A DNA stretch of 64,000 nucleotides, from positions 164,878-228,877 of the forward strand of contig NZ_QVMN01000007.1 of assembly GCF_010501075.1 (NCBI RefSeq), in the 5' to 3' direction. The stretch is from Dysgonomonas sp. 25. GTDB lineage: Bacteria; Bacteroidota; Bacteroidia; Bacteroidales; Dysgonomonadaceae. Both the position numbers and the translations under genes were made by a program. Position 1 is the stretch's first letter. Each line of letters begins with the position of its first letter. Below are positions 26,041 to 33,571 of this stretch, piece by piece. The notes beneath the pieces are model-generated. The model saw nothing but the letters and a program-made list of their open reading frames with translations, searched no databases and was not told where the DNA came from.

Positions 26041-27129
26041 TTAGTCTACTTTGTCGACAGTCAGTTGATCCATACAGAAATATGCCGAAGTGTTCATACC
26101 CCATATTGGATCACTATCCGTACTTTCGAGTTTAAAGAAAATGTATTTCACTTTGCCAAGCGGTGATAGATCCATCCATTCCCACGAATCGTTTACCGTC
26201 CATTCCGATGGATCGTCCGAACGATAGTCTGCCAGATAGAATTCTACAGGATCACTTATAGTATTATCGGCATCTACGCCATAAGCACGGAGTACAAAAT
26301 AGTCTCCCTGAACAAACTGGCGTGCCGATCCGCTTCCGTTGACGATGCAGTAATAAGGCCATGCACTGTTGCAAACGTACATCCCCACAGCTTTGTAGGT
26401 GTTTTCTTCGTCGGCTATTTTTACCCATGAAGTGTATCTGGTTTCGGAGAATTCGCCTCTGTCGGGACGCATTCCGGCCATTAAAAACGAAACTAAGTAA
26501 GGAGTGGATTCCCCTTTTACACCTCCTTTTGCCATACAAGCAAATTGATTGGTTATGAAATCGGCCTGTTGGCTGTTATCGTTTGAGTTGCTTACGGTGA
26601 AACCATCCCAGAAAGCATATCCTCCGCCGAAATTCATTGAAGTATGTGAGAACCCGAAGATTTGGGATTCGACATGTACATTGCTGTCGTCGTATGTTCC
26701 CGACCAGTACTTTCCTCCGGCGGTAGCTACTCCGTCGGATAGGTCGAAGTTAGTCAGGTCTAACCGTACATAGTTTACATCCTCCGGCAAGACAGTGATT
26801 TCGACTTCACCTGTCGTCTTGGTATATTCCAAAACATTCACAACCATTAATGTCGCTTTGTGTGTGCCGGCTTGCATAGGCGTGTATTCCAACACCAACC
26901 TGTCGGAAACAACCTTGTCGTCTATGCTCCATGTAACGATGTCTCCCGAACGCATTTCGATTCCGGGATTTATGTTTAGGGTTTGTCCTTCCTTTAGTAT
27001 ATAGCCGTTTTCGGGTTCGGTTATGCTGATTGTTTTGGTGCTGTAGCCGGGTGTGTCATCGTCCGAGCAACTTGTGAATCCGAGTAGTACAGGTGTAAGT
27101 AGTAATAGAAACAAATAAACTTTTTTCAT
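26041..27129 (-). CDS. DUF4465 lipoprotein with N-terminal Ig-like domain, first in array
   Basis: 362 residues. Lipobox in LLGFTSCSDDDT. Residues 30-115 form an extra Ig/PKD-like domain (ITEPENGYILKEGQTLNI, GTHKATLMVVN) that the two shorter paralogues lack. The DUF4465 part follows: LSDGVATAGGKYWSGTYDDS, FWDGFTVSNSNDNSQ, FYLADYRSDDPSEW and WGMNTSAYFCMDQLTVDK. It is first behind the cobalamin riboswitch. A role in capturing B12 or another cobamide at the cell surface is inferred from this regulation and from the family. No BtuB receptor or ABC transporter gene is in the window. Confidence 0.88.
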   Translation of the reverse strand: MKKVYLFLLLLTPVLLGFTSCSDDDTPGYSTKTISITEPENGYILKEGQTLNINPGIEMRSGDIVTWSIDDKVVSDRLVLEYTPMQAGTHKATLMVVNVLEYTKTTGEVEITVLPEDVNYVRLDLTNFDLSDGVATAGGKYWSGTYDDSNVHVESQIFGFSHTSMNFGGGYAFWDGFTVSNSNDNSQQADFITNQFACMAKGGVKGESTPYLVSFLMAGMRPDRGEFSETRYTSWVKIADEENTYKAVGMYVCNSAWPYYCIVNGSGSARQFVQGDYFVLRAYGVDADNTISDPVEFYLADYRSDDPSEWTVNDSWEWMDLSPLGKVKYIFFKLESTDSDPIWGMNTSAYFCMDQLTVDKVD

Positions 27130-27284
27130 TTTTTCGTGTATATTTAGTTTAACATAAAAAGTTGCCCGCCAATGCCTTATAACATTGAGGAATGGATATA
27201 AACGAAAACGGTAAAATATGAATGTAGCATTCTTTTCTTAGCGTTTTCCGGCTTCATTTCCCCCGAAAGCCAAAAACATAATAC

Positions 27285-27507
27285 AACTTGGCAGGTCTTC
27301 TGACTTACTCTTGTTTCTTACAGCCTTCCCTTCATTTTCTAAAAGTGGCGATAGATTGAAGAAACATTGTTATCAGTGTCTGTTAACTGTTGACTGTTAA
27401 CTGCTCACTGAAAAGAGCTCACAGCAGCGGGTCTGTTCAGGATTTTCACCTGATTCCCTTTTCATCACGCATCCGAAGCATTTGGACTTGTGACACCAAA
27501 CTGATGC
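27285..27507 (-). promoter_or_regulatory. Cobalamin (adenosylcobalamin) riboswitch
   Basis: On the minus strand the core reads AAAAGGGAATCAGGTGAAAA then TCCTGAACAGACCCGCTGCT then GTGA (27415-27462). After a variable arm come GCCACT, then GGGAAGG. The B12 box AAGTCAGAAGACCTGCC is at 27290-27306. GGTGTCACAAG marks the 5' part. These are the conserved blocks of class-I cobalamin riboswitches. The switch sits about 155 bases before the first DUF4465 start and should repress when B12 is bound. A hairpin around a G-rich, SD-like segment lies just downstream of the B12 box. Confidence 0.93.
27382..27409 (+). repeat. Heptamer array inside the riboswitch
   Basis: GTTAACT, GTTGACT, GTTAACT, GCTCACT in tandem lie in the variable arm between the CCCGCTGCTGTGA block and the GCCACT block. 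Related arrays occur at 29767-29801 and 31672-31699, outside any riboswitch. Confidence 0.8.
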
Positions 27508-27726
27508 GGCAAAGTTCTGGAATTTTGTTCAGACTACCAAAGTATTTCTTGTGAAAGAAGTGATTTTGGAAAAGAAAAGGTATATTTGCACCGCATTTGG
27601 GCAAGGGGTATTCCTGCATTGTTAGAAATGGCCGTATATCCCTTAAATGCATCGAGAGTTCATCCCAAAAACATTCCTGTGACTCGGATGTTTTTGTATT
27701 ACTTACTTAAATAAACAACAACATGG
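27508..27726. other. Divergent intergenic region between riboswitch and mgtE
   Basis: No gene seen. TATATTTG at 27581-27588 on the plus strand is a good -7 box for mgtE, giving a leader of about 135 bases, though the TTTG upstream is too close to be a standard -33 box. The minus-strand promoter of the riboswitch transcript should lie here but is not clear. Confidence 0.5.
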
Positions 27727-29121
27727 ATGAAGACGAGCATAGAACAACTAAAAGAACAAGCCCTCTCGCTCATCGAGGCAGATGATGTAAATCAATTAAG
27801 GATTTATTTAGATGAACAGCACATTTCGGATATCGAAGATTTGATAGACGAGATACCCGAGCATGCTGCACTTATCATCGACACCCTTAGTATAAAAAGG
27901 GCTATCAATGTATTCCGTATCCTCGACGTCCCTACGCAGGAACGGGTTATAAACAAGCTATCGGAAGAGAAGCTGTCGGAGATTATCAATGGTCTTCCGC
28001 CCGATGACCTTACCGCATTATTTGGCGAACTGGGCGATAGCTCGTTGGTAGACCGTTTGGCTTCGCTCCTTTCGGTCGAAGATCGCGACGAAGTATCGAC
28101 ACTCCTTTCCTATCCCGAAGATACTATCGGGCGTTTGATGACGCCTGACTTCCTGGCGATAAACAAGGATTATACGGTCAGGGAGGCGCTCGAGTATATC
28201 CGCCGGAATGGGAAAAACTATGAGACGATAGATGTCGTGTATATCCTCGACGATAAAGGCGTATTGATAGATGACCTCCGTATCAGGGAGTTATTGATAA
28301 ATGATCCGGAAACACCTATTTCGGAACTGATGGACGGGCGTTTGATTTCACTGAAAGCCTTAGATCCTACGGAGGAGGGGATAAAGATATTCAAGATGAA
28401 TAACCGTGTAGCTCTCCCTGTGATCGATGCTGACAGGGTATTGCTGGGTATTGTGACTATCGACGACATCCTGTGGAAAGCCGATGAGGAATACTCCGAA
28501 GATATGCAGCGCATCGGTGGTACGCAGGCATTGGACGAGCCCTATCTGGATCTCCCTATCCACAAGCTTATAAAAAAACGTGCCGGATGGCTTATCATCC
28601 TGTTTGTCGGCGAGCTGTTGACCGCTTCGGTCATGCAATACTACGAGGAGCAACTGGCGCAGGTGATTGTGCTGGCGATGTTCCTCCCGTTGATGATTTC
28701 CAGCGGAGGGAATAGCGGTTCGCAGGCATCTACACTGATTATCCAGGCCATGGCTATGGGCGAAGTGAAGCTGCGTGACTGGTGGCAGGTCTTCCGTCGC
28801 GAGTTGGTTTCCGGTCTGAGCCTGGGGCTTATTCTGGGTTCTCTCGGATTGTTGCGCATCTTTGTGTGGCACTCGATATTCCCCGATCTCTATGGCGAAC
28901 AATGGATGCTTGTTGCCTTCACGGTAGCCCTTTCCTTGGTCGGGATTGTGATGTGGGGATCGCTTATCGGATCGATGCTGCCGTTTCTCCTGCGACGTCT
29001 GGGAGCCGATCCGGCAACCTCGTCCGCTCCGTTTGTGGCTACCATTGTCGACGTCACGGGATTGATTATATATCTGGGTGTCGCCAGTTTGATCTTTGGG
29101 TCTATTATGCACGGAGGATAG
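27727..29121 (+). CDS. mgtE: Magnesium transporter MgtE
   Basis: 464 residues, standard length. Domains in order: N-terminal superhelical MgtE domain (1-130), two CBS domains (about 135-255; IGRLMTPDFLAINKDYTVREA, then a second ending in VTIDDILWKADEE), and a five-helix membrane domain (285-464). SSGGNSGSQASTLIIQAMAM and GADPATSSAPFVATIVDVTG are the pore-forming signatures, the latter with the conserved magnesium-binding Asp. The protein conducts magnesium into the cytosol and is gated by magnesium binding to the N and CBS domains. It is a single-gene unit. An ATG four bases upstream (27723) is out of frame. Confidence 0.94.
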   Translation: MKTSIEQLKEQALSLIEADDVNQLRIYLDEQHISDIEDLIDEIPEHAALIIDTLSIKRAINVFRILDVPTQERVINKLSEEKLSEIINGLPPDDLTALFGELGDSSLVDRLASLLSVEDRDEVSTLLSYPEDTIGRLMTPDFLAINKDYTVREALEYIRRNGKNYETIDVVYILDDKGVLIDDLRIRELLINDPETPISELMDGRLISLKALDPTEEGIKIFKMNNRVALPVIDADRVLLGIVTIDDILWKADEEYSEDMQRIGGTQALDEPYLDLPIHKLIKKRAGWLIILFVGELLTASVMQYYEEQLAQVIVLAMFLPLMISSGGNSGSQASTLIIQAMAMGEVKLRDWWQVFRRELVSGLSLGLILGSLGLLRIFVWHSIFPDLYGEQWMLVAFTVALSLVGIVMWGSLIGSMLPFLLRRLGADPATSSAPFVATIVDVTGLIIYLGVASLIFGSIMHGG

Positions 29122-29960
29122 GGGATAATCCTCCCCCTCAAAAAGCCTCTAAAGTGTCGCTTTTGCCTCGCCTTCGCTTCGGCGAACGTTGTTTCTGTAC
29201 CACTTTTTGTCCCACTAGTTGCTTTCTATGTACTCGTAATGAGCGTGTTAAGTCTATTTTTCGGTATAAAAAATAGCGTTTTTTGCTGAGGTCACTTCTT
29301 GTTTTTTACCACCTCGTTTTTGTCATGCTGAGCCGTTGTGTTTTTGAGTAGGGGCGAATAAATATTCGCCCGGATATACTCGTTTGGGTAAGCATGTATG
29401 TTGTTTTCGCGGGCGAAACAGCGTTCGGTGAAGCGTAGGTGGGCGAATATTTATTCGCCCCTACATAACGCTTGTCTCCTTCGCCAAGGGAACAAAGCCA
29501 AGCCTCTTTCCTTTTCCTGTTGCGCACTCTTCTCGTATGAGCCGCTGCCTGTCACCCTCGTGTCACCTTTGTATACCTGCGATTGTGCTCATTATAAATC
29601 AATTAAGTAAAAAAGGTGTGCAAAAAGTAACTATTTTTTGTGCGTTTTTTATCGAGTTACTTTTCGTTTTTTAACTACAACATTTTTGTCATGCTGAGCC
29701 GTTGGCGAAGCATCTCGTCTCGTTAGCGGAAAGAGATCCCTCACATCCGCTCGGGATGACAAAGTTGTTGACTGATAACTGCTCACTGTCAACTGTATAA
29801 CTTCTCCCTGTACAGATAAAAATAGGCTGATATCTTTCTTACAATTAACAATCAGCGATCGAGGAGCGTAGGCGACTCAAAAAAGTCCCTCTCCTGCAGG
29901 AGAGGGATATAGGGTGAGGTGCTTCTCCCCCTCTGTAGGAGGGGGCTGGAGGGAGGTGGG
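29122..29960. repeat. Repeat island downstream of mgtE
   Basis: No gene supported. It holds facing GGGGCGAATAAATATTCGCCC palindromes near 29351-29373 and 29440-29462 around a GCGTTCGGTGAAGCG segment, an AAAAAGTAAC...GTTACTTTTC element at 29622-29665, CATGCTGAGC and GGGATGACAAAG repeats near 29690-29762, a heptamer array at 29767-29801 (GTTGACT, GATAACT, GCTCACT, GTCAACT), and CTCTCCTGCAGGAGAGG and CCCCCTCTGTAGGAGGGGG palindromes near 29888-29946. Confidence 0.8.
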
Positions 29961-31229
29961 TTAGTCATTCTTCTTGCAGCGGACAGAGCACAGGTTGCTG
30001 CGACTACCGTAGCCCCGGAACACTCGCGGGGACTGCTGGAACACGACCCGATAGCACGCCCAGCCGCTGTCGCGGGCGCTAGCCGACCAAAAGCAGCCGG
30101 AGTAGCCGTAAAGGTCGTCCATCAAACCACCGCTGGCGCTGCCTACAAGCAGGGCGTTGAAGCCGCCTTGTGCCGTAGGGAGGCTTTTTCCATCGGTGTC
30201 GCCGTAAGGGCTGCTAGGTGGTTTGCATGGGGACATCATAGACATACCGTGGCCGCCGGTGCCGGTAGAGCCACGCCAACTTGTTGTAGTATCCCAAGTC
30301 CAGCTGCCTGTAGTAGAGGTAGGATTCCAGATAGTAGTAGTGCCTAATTCGGTAGTAGTGTAGTGACTATATTCTTTAGCGTTTTCGTATAATTCTTTTT
30401 CCAGTTCGTTCCATTCGCGATCGCTGGGTACGTGCCACCCGGGAGGACAAATACCTTGGATTTTTCCGTTTTTATTACCTGACCCAACAGGTGTCTCATA
30501 AAGTGATTCTACTTCTTTGGTGCCGGGAGTTGCGCCTGCTATTTGTTGCTGGTTGTCGTTGTAGCCATCTTGTGCGGCACTTAGTACAGTAGCAGCGTAG
30601 GAGTAGAGTAGACCCTGTTTTTCGCTCCAGGTGGTGGGTGCAATTGCGCCTGGGTCTGTGCCTGCGGGATTTGGATAGGTGTAATATTTGTCGAGTGGAT
30701 CGTAGTTAGTGTCCCCAGCTTTAGCAGTTATACTTCCATCGTTGGGTATGTAGCGCATGTTTTCGAGCATCCATGTACCGGCATTGCCGAAGGTGCTGTA
30801 AGGGTAGCTTTGGTTGCCTAGTAGCTGTGCCCTATTGTCGGGTTCGTAGCCTATATTGCCGGTTGCGCCCTTTTTGCCTAATTGCTGCCATCTAGTCCCG
30901 TCCCATACGTAGAGACCGTCCATGATGTCAGCGCATTCTTTGGGTGTAACGCCCGATACATTGTAGACAGTGAGGCCGGTATGGTCACCGGTGTATGCAT
31001 TGGCAGCTACGCCGTCGATGGTTAGAGAGATGTCAACGTTAGATAGTTTGGCCAATTTGACGCGTGGTAGTAGTAGGCCTTTGGTAGCTGTGCCGTCCGC
31101 CTGGTTTTTGAGATCGAGTAGAGCGCCAGCGACAGGTGGCTCTGCACTGCCGATGGTCACTTGTGCTTGCAGCGCGGTTGTCGTGAATAAGGCTAATATG
31201 ATAATAGCCTGTGTCAAAGTTTTCTTCAT
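29961..31229 (-). CDS. Exported FISUMP-domain surface protein with QVTIGS N-terminal module
   Basis: 422 residues. The signal peptide and module MKKTLTQAIIILALFTTTAL, QVTIGS, GALLDLKNQ, GLLLPRVKLAKL, HTGLTVYN, YVWDGTRWQQLG match those of the LRR protein at 11201. The C-terminal 220 residues are a FISUMP domain (Fibrobacter succinogenes major paralogous domain): GNAGTWMLENMRY, GICPPGWHVPSDREWNELE, GGFNALLVGSASGG, FWSASARDS and a final SNLCSVRCKKND. FISUMP proteins are secreted or surface proteins of unknown function. The gene and its leader are an inverted copy of the 10421-12502 module. Confidence 0.88.
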   Translation of the reverse strand: MKKTLTQAIIILALFTTTALQAQVTIGSAEPPVAGALLDLKNQADGTATKGLLLPRVKLAKLSNVDISLTIDGVAANAYTGDHTGLTVYNVSGVTPKECADIMDGLYVWDGTRWQQLGKKGATGNIGYEPDNRAQLLGNQSYPYSTFGNAGTWMLENMRYIPNDGSITAKAGDTNYDPLDKYYTYPNPAGTDPGAIAPTTWSEKQGLLYSYAATVLSAAQDGYNDNQQQIAGATPGTKEVESLYETPVGSGNKNGKIQGICPPGWHVPSDREWNELEKELYENAKEYSHYTTTELGTTTIWNPTSTTGSWTWDTTTSWRGSTGTGGHGMSMMSPCKPPSSPYGDTDGKSLPTAQGGFNALLVGSASGGLMDDLYGYSGCFWSASARDSGWACYRVVFQQSPRVFRGYGSRSNLCSVRCKKND

Positions 31230-31541
31230 GTTGTAAATAAATTAGCCACCTCCCCCTGCCCCCTCCACAAGAGGGGGTAGCAGAAAAAGATGAAGTGAAT
31301 AATATGTTTGTTTGAGCCCCACCAAACCTCCCCGTGGGGGAGGTTAAGAGAAGGATATATTTTCGTTTTTTATTGAATGGTGGTACAAACCCATTTCCCC
31401 CTCTGGGGGATAAAGGGGGCCGGTTATTGTCATCCCGAGTGGATACGAGGGATCTTGTTATAGCTTTGTAGGGGGCAATAAATATTGCCCCGTATATGTC
31501 GATTCGCGGGCGCACACATACATGTATATTCTTTTTAATTG

Positions 31542-31659
31542 CCTCCACTTTTAAGTGGAGGTCTCGAAGGGTTAGTTCAAAAAGGGCTTTAGCCAAATAT
31601 CTTTTGACTAAAGTCATCTCCTGAAAAATGCAACCATACCCACGCCTTAAAAGACGTGG
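31542..31659. repeat. REPIN-like element
   Basis: It is bounded by two palindromes: CCTCCACTTTTAAGTGGAGG (31542-31561, perfect 9-bp stem) and CCACGCCTTAAAAGACGTGG (31640-31659, one G-U). A CTTTAG...CTAAAG hairpin lies between. It has no counterpart in leader A, so it is an insertion. The layout resembles REP doublets mobilised by RAYT transposases, but no such gene is in the window. Confidence 0.6.
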
Positions 31660-31990
31660 CAACATTAGAGTGTTATCTGTTGACTGATAGCTGTTAGTTT
31701 TATTGTCATCCCGATACGCAGTGAGGGATCTCTTTCGGATTTTGTGTAGGGGCAGACCTGTGTGTCTGCCCGATATATTGGTTTGCGGGCGCACACACAG
31801 GTGCGCCCCTATATTGCCTCTATTGTTGATAGAAGAGGATGATATACTTCCCTCTTCGGGGGATAAAGGGGGCCCGCTGTTAACTGAAAGACAGCCCCTC
31901 GCTCCCCCTCTTGTGGAGGGGGTTAGGGGGAGGTGGGTACGGCTGTCGCAGCCGGACATACCCCTGACATTAACACAAGCATATCTTTTA

Positions 31991-32110
31991 GTAGACGAGT
32001 TACAAGTTACAAGTGACGAGTAGGGGCAAAGCCATACAACAATTCGCAACTTATCCCTTGTAACTCGTAACTGTGCGAAGCACGAAGTAACTGCCCGTAG
32101 GGCGAAGTAA
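31991..32110. repeat. Heptamer hairpin element, slot B
   Basis: GTAGACGA, GTTACAA, GTTACAA, GTGACGA at 31991-32019 face TTGTAAC, TCGTAAC at 32058-32071 across a 38-base spacer with no gene. GAAGTAACTGCCCGTAGGGC and a further GAAGTAACTC follow. The same heptamers flank the four-helix-bundle gene at 18915-19428, so this looks like an empty version. Confidence 0.7.
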
Positions 32111-32170
32111 CTCTTTTTTCTAAAAAACTTCCTAAAACCTTTGATTAATCCGAAATATTTGTTATATTTC

Positions 32171-32194
32171 GTGTGTGTGTGTGTGTGTGTGTGT
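32171..32194. repeat. (GT)12 microsatellite
   Basis: Twelve GT units, the counterpart of the (CA)10 tract in leader A. Confidence 0.92.
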
Positions 32195-32294
32195 GGGAAT
32201 ATCACCAATTATCACATTGGTAAAAAAGATGTTAACTAAAAATGTTGAATTATTTTCCCCTGTTTCTTGCACGTGAGTAAATTTGTGTACAATG

Positions 32295-32302
32295 CAAAGG
32301 TA
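32295..32302 (-). promoter_or_regulatory. -7 box of the distant promoter of the FISUMP gene
   Basis: TACCTTTG on the minus strand, with surroundings matching those at 10421. A TTAG on the minus strand at about 32321-32324 is a weak -33 box. The leader to the start at 31229 would be about 1060 bases. Confidence 0.5.
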
Positions 32303-32465
32303 AGAAAAATCTTTAGAAATCTAAACGTCTGCCCGAATTTTTATATGAAATAATAACTGACAGAGAGTACTTTTACGATTAATCGAACTCCCGGTTATTT
32401 ATTGGACGGCGACAGATATTTTAGGCCAATTGTATATGAAGCGTAGGATTTTCCGTTAAAATCAC

Positions 32466-32473
32466 TATATTTG
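32466..32473 (+). promoter_or_regulatory. -7 box upstream of the aquaporin gene
   Basis: TATATTTG at 32466-32473, 57 bases before the start. No clear -33 box. Confidence 0.45.
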
Positions 32474-32529
32474 TCGTCAAAATATGAACTTATACATTTT
32501 TTAATTAATAAATTACATTTGTTAGAGCA

Positions 32530-33219
32530 ATGAAAAAATATCTTGCAGAACTTGTTGGAACCATGACACTTGTGCTCATGGGATGTGGTAGTGCTGTTTT
32601 CGCTGGTAATGCAGCCGGCGAAGTCAGTGCCGGAGTAGGAACCCTTGGCGTAGCTTTTGCTTTTGGTCTGGCTGTTATTGCCATGGCTTATACAATAGGA
32701 AAAGTGTCGGGATGCCATATCAATCCGGCTATAACGTTAGGCGTTTTCCTTTCGAAAAGAATGTCGGCGAAAGATGCCGTTATGTATATGGTTTTCCAGG
32801 TGATAGGAGCTATTATCGGTTCAGCCATTTTGTATGCACTCGTTTCTACCGGAAGCCACAATGGCCCTACAATGACCGGATCTAATGCTTTTGCCGAAGG
32901 GGTAATGGCTCAGGCATTCATCGCCGAAGCCGTATTCACATTCATATTCGTATTAGTAGTGTTGGGTACTACTTCCAAAAATGGAGCGGGCAATTTTGCC
33001 GGATTGGCTATCGGTCTTTCGTTGGTGTTGGTGCACATCGTATGTATTCCGATCACGGGAACATCTGTGAACCCTGCACGTAGTATCGGTCCTGCTATCT
33101 TCGATATGATAGAAGGCGGTAAAGCTATGGGACAACTTTGGTTGTTTATCGTAGCGCCATTTGTGGGTGCTATTCTTTCGGCTGTTGTCTGGAAAGTAAT
33201 CGATACGGACAAGGAGTAA
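32530..33219 (+). CDS. aqpZ: Aquaporin (AqpZ-like)
   Basis: 229 residues with six membrane helices and two half-helices. Both NPA motifs are intact: CHINPAITLG (65-67) and TSVNPARSIGP (181-183). The selectivity filter positions carry H169 and R184 as in water-specific AqpZ. The protein conducts water across the inner membrane. It is followed by a strong terminator and is a single-gene unit. The start ATGAAAAAATATCTTGCAG follows a -7 box by about 57 bases. Confidence 0.94.
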   Translation: MKKYLAELVGTMTLVLMGCGSAVFAGNAAGEVSAGVGTLGVAFAFGLAVIAMAYTIGKVSGCHINPAITLGVFLSKRMSAKDAVMYMVFQVIGAIIGSAILYALVSTGSHNGPTMTGSNAFAEGVMAQAFIAEAVFTFIFVLVVLGTTSKNGAGNFAGLAIGLSLVLVHIVCIPITGTSVNPARSIGPAIFDMIEGGKAMGQLWLFIVAPFVGAILSAVVWKVIDTDKE

Positions 33220-33241
33220 TAAGCATTGAACGATATATCAG

Positions 33242-33272
33242 AAAAGAGCAGGAGGTTTCCTGCTCTTTTTTG
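33242..33272 (+). terminator. Terminator of the aquaporin gene
   Basis: AAAAGAGCAGGA pairs with TCCTGCTCTTTT around GGTT, followed by T residues. The stem is perfect. Confidence 0.9.
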
Positions 33273-33311
33273 TATCTTTACATATTCACAAACGAATATC
33301 CATATATAACT

Positions 33312-33569
33312 ATGAAAGCAGTATCTATTATCCTTTTATCACTTTTCTTATCCTCTTTTGCCGTAGGCAATAATTCCAAGGAATTTGTGCAGAAAAAGAA
33401 AGAGGAAGTGTTTATTTGTACAGGAAAAGGGGCAAAATGTTATCACAACAATCGGAAATGTTGGGGATTGAATAAATGTGGAGAAAATGCCGATATTGTG
33501 AAAAAGACATTGGATGAGGCAAAGAAAGAGTATAGGGCTTGCAAGATTTGCTATAAAGTAAAAAAATAA
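33312..33569 (+). CDS. Small exported Cys/His-rich protein
   Basis: 85 residues from the ATG at 33312. The frame is open upstream to 33138, but that part overlaps aquaporin and its terminator. A signal peptide (MKAVSIILLSLFLSSFAVG) is followed by a compact Cys/His motif: FICTGKGAKCYHNN, KCWGLNKC, then EYRACKICYK. This CxxG-YH-C-C-A-C-x-x-C arrangement suggests a small zinc-binding or disulfide fold. Similar motifs occur in many short Bacteroidetes proteins of unknown function. It converges with the flavoprotein gene. Confidence 0.75.
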   Translation: MKAVSIILLSLFLSSFAVGNNSKEFVQKKKEEVFICTGKGAKCYHNNRKCWGLNKCGENADIVKKTLDEAKKEYRACKICYKVKK

Positions 33570-33571
33570 CT

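Larger units (their letters stand above)
31230..32294 (-). repeat. Repeat-filled leader B, homologous to leader A at 10429-11200
   Basis: No conserved gene. A long open frame here (31039-32208, minus) is built from repeats and is rejected. The stretch carries the same landmarks as leader A in inverted orientation plus extra modules: a REPIN-like element at 31542-31659, a heptamer array at 31672-31699, GGGGCGCACCTGTGTGTGCG-type palindromes near 31745-31815, CCCCCTCTTGTGGAGGGGG near 31902-31921, the slot B hairpin and a GT microsatellite. Confidence 0.82.

Noticed and set aside
28360..29112. 250-codon open frame opposite mgtE
   Set aside because: Antisense shadow with His/Gln-rich, low-complexity translation. 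mgtE is certain.
31039..32208. 389-codon open frame on the minus strand across leader B
   Set aside because: It is composed of repeats (HTHTHT from the GT tract, Pro/Arg-rich from palindromes), overlaps the FISUMP gene in another frame and shows no protein-like conservation.
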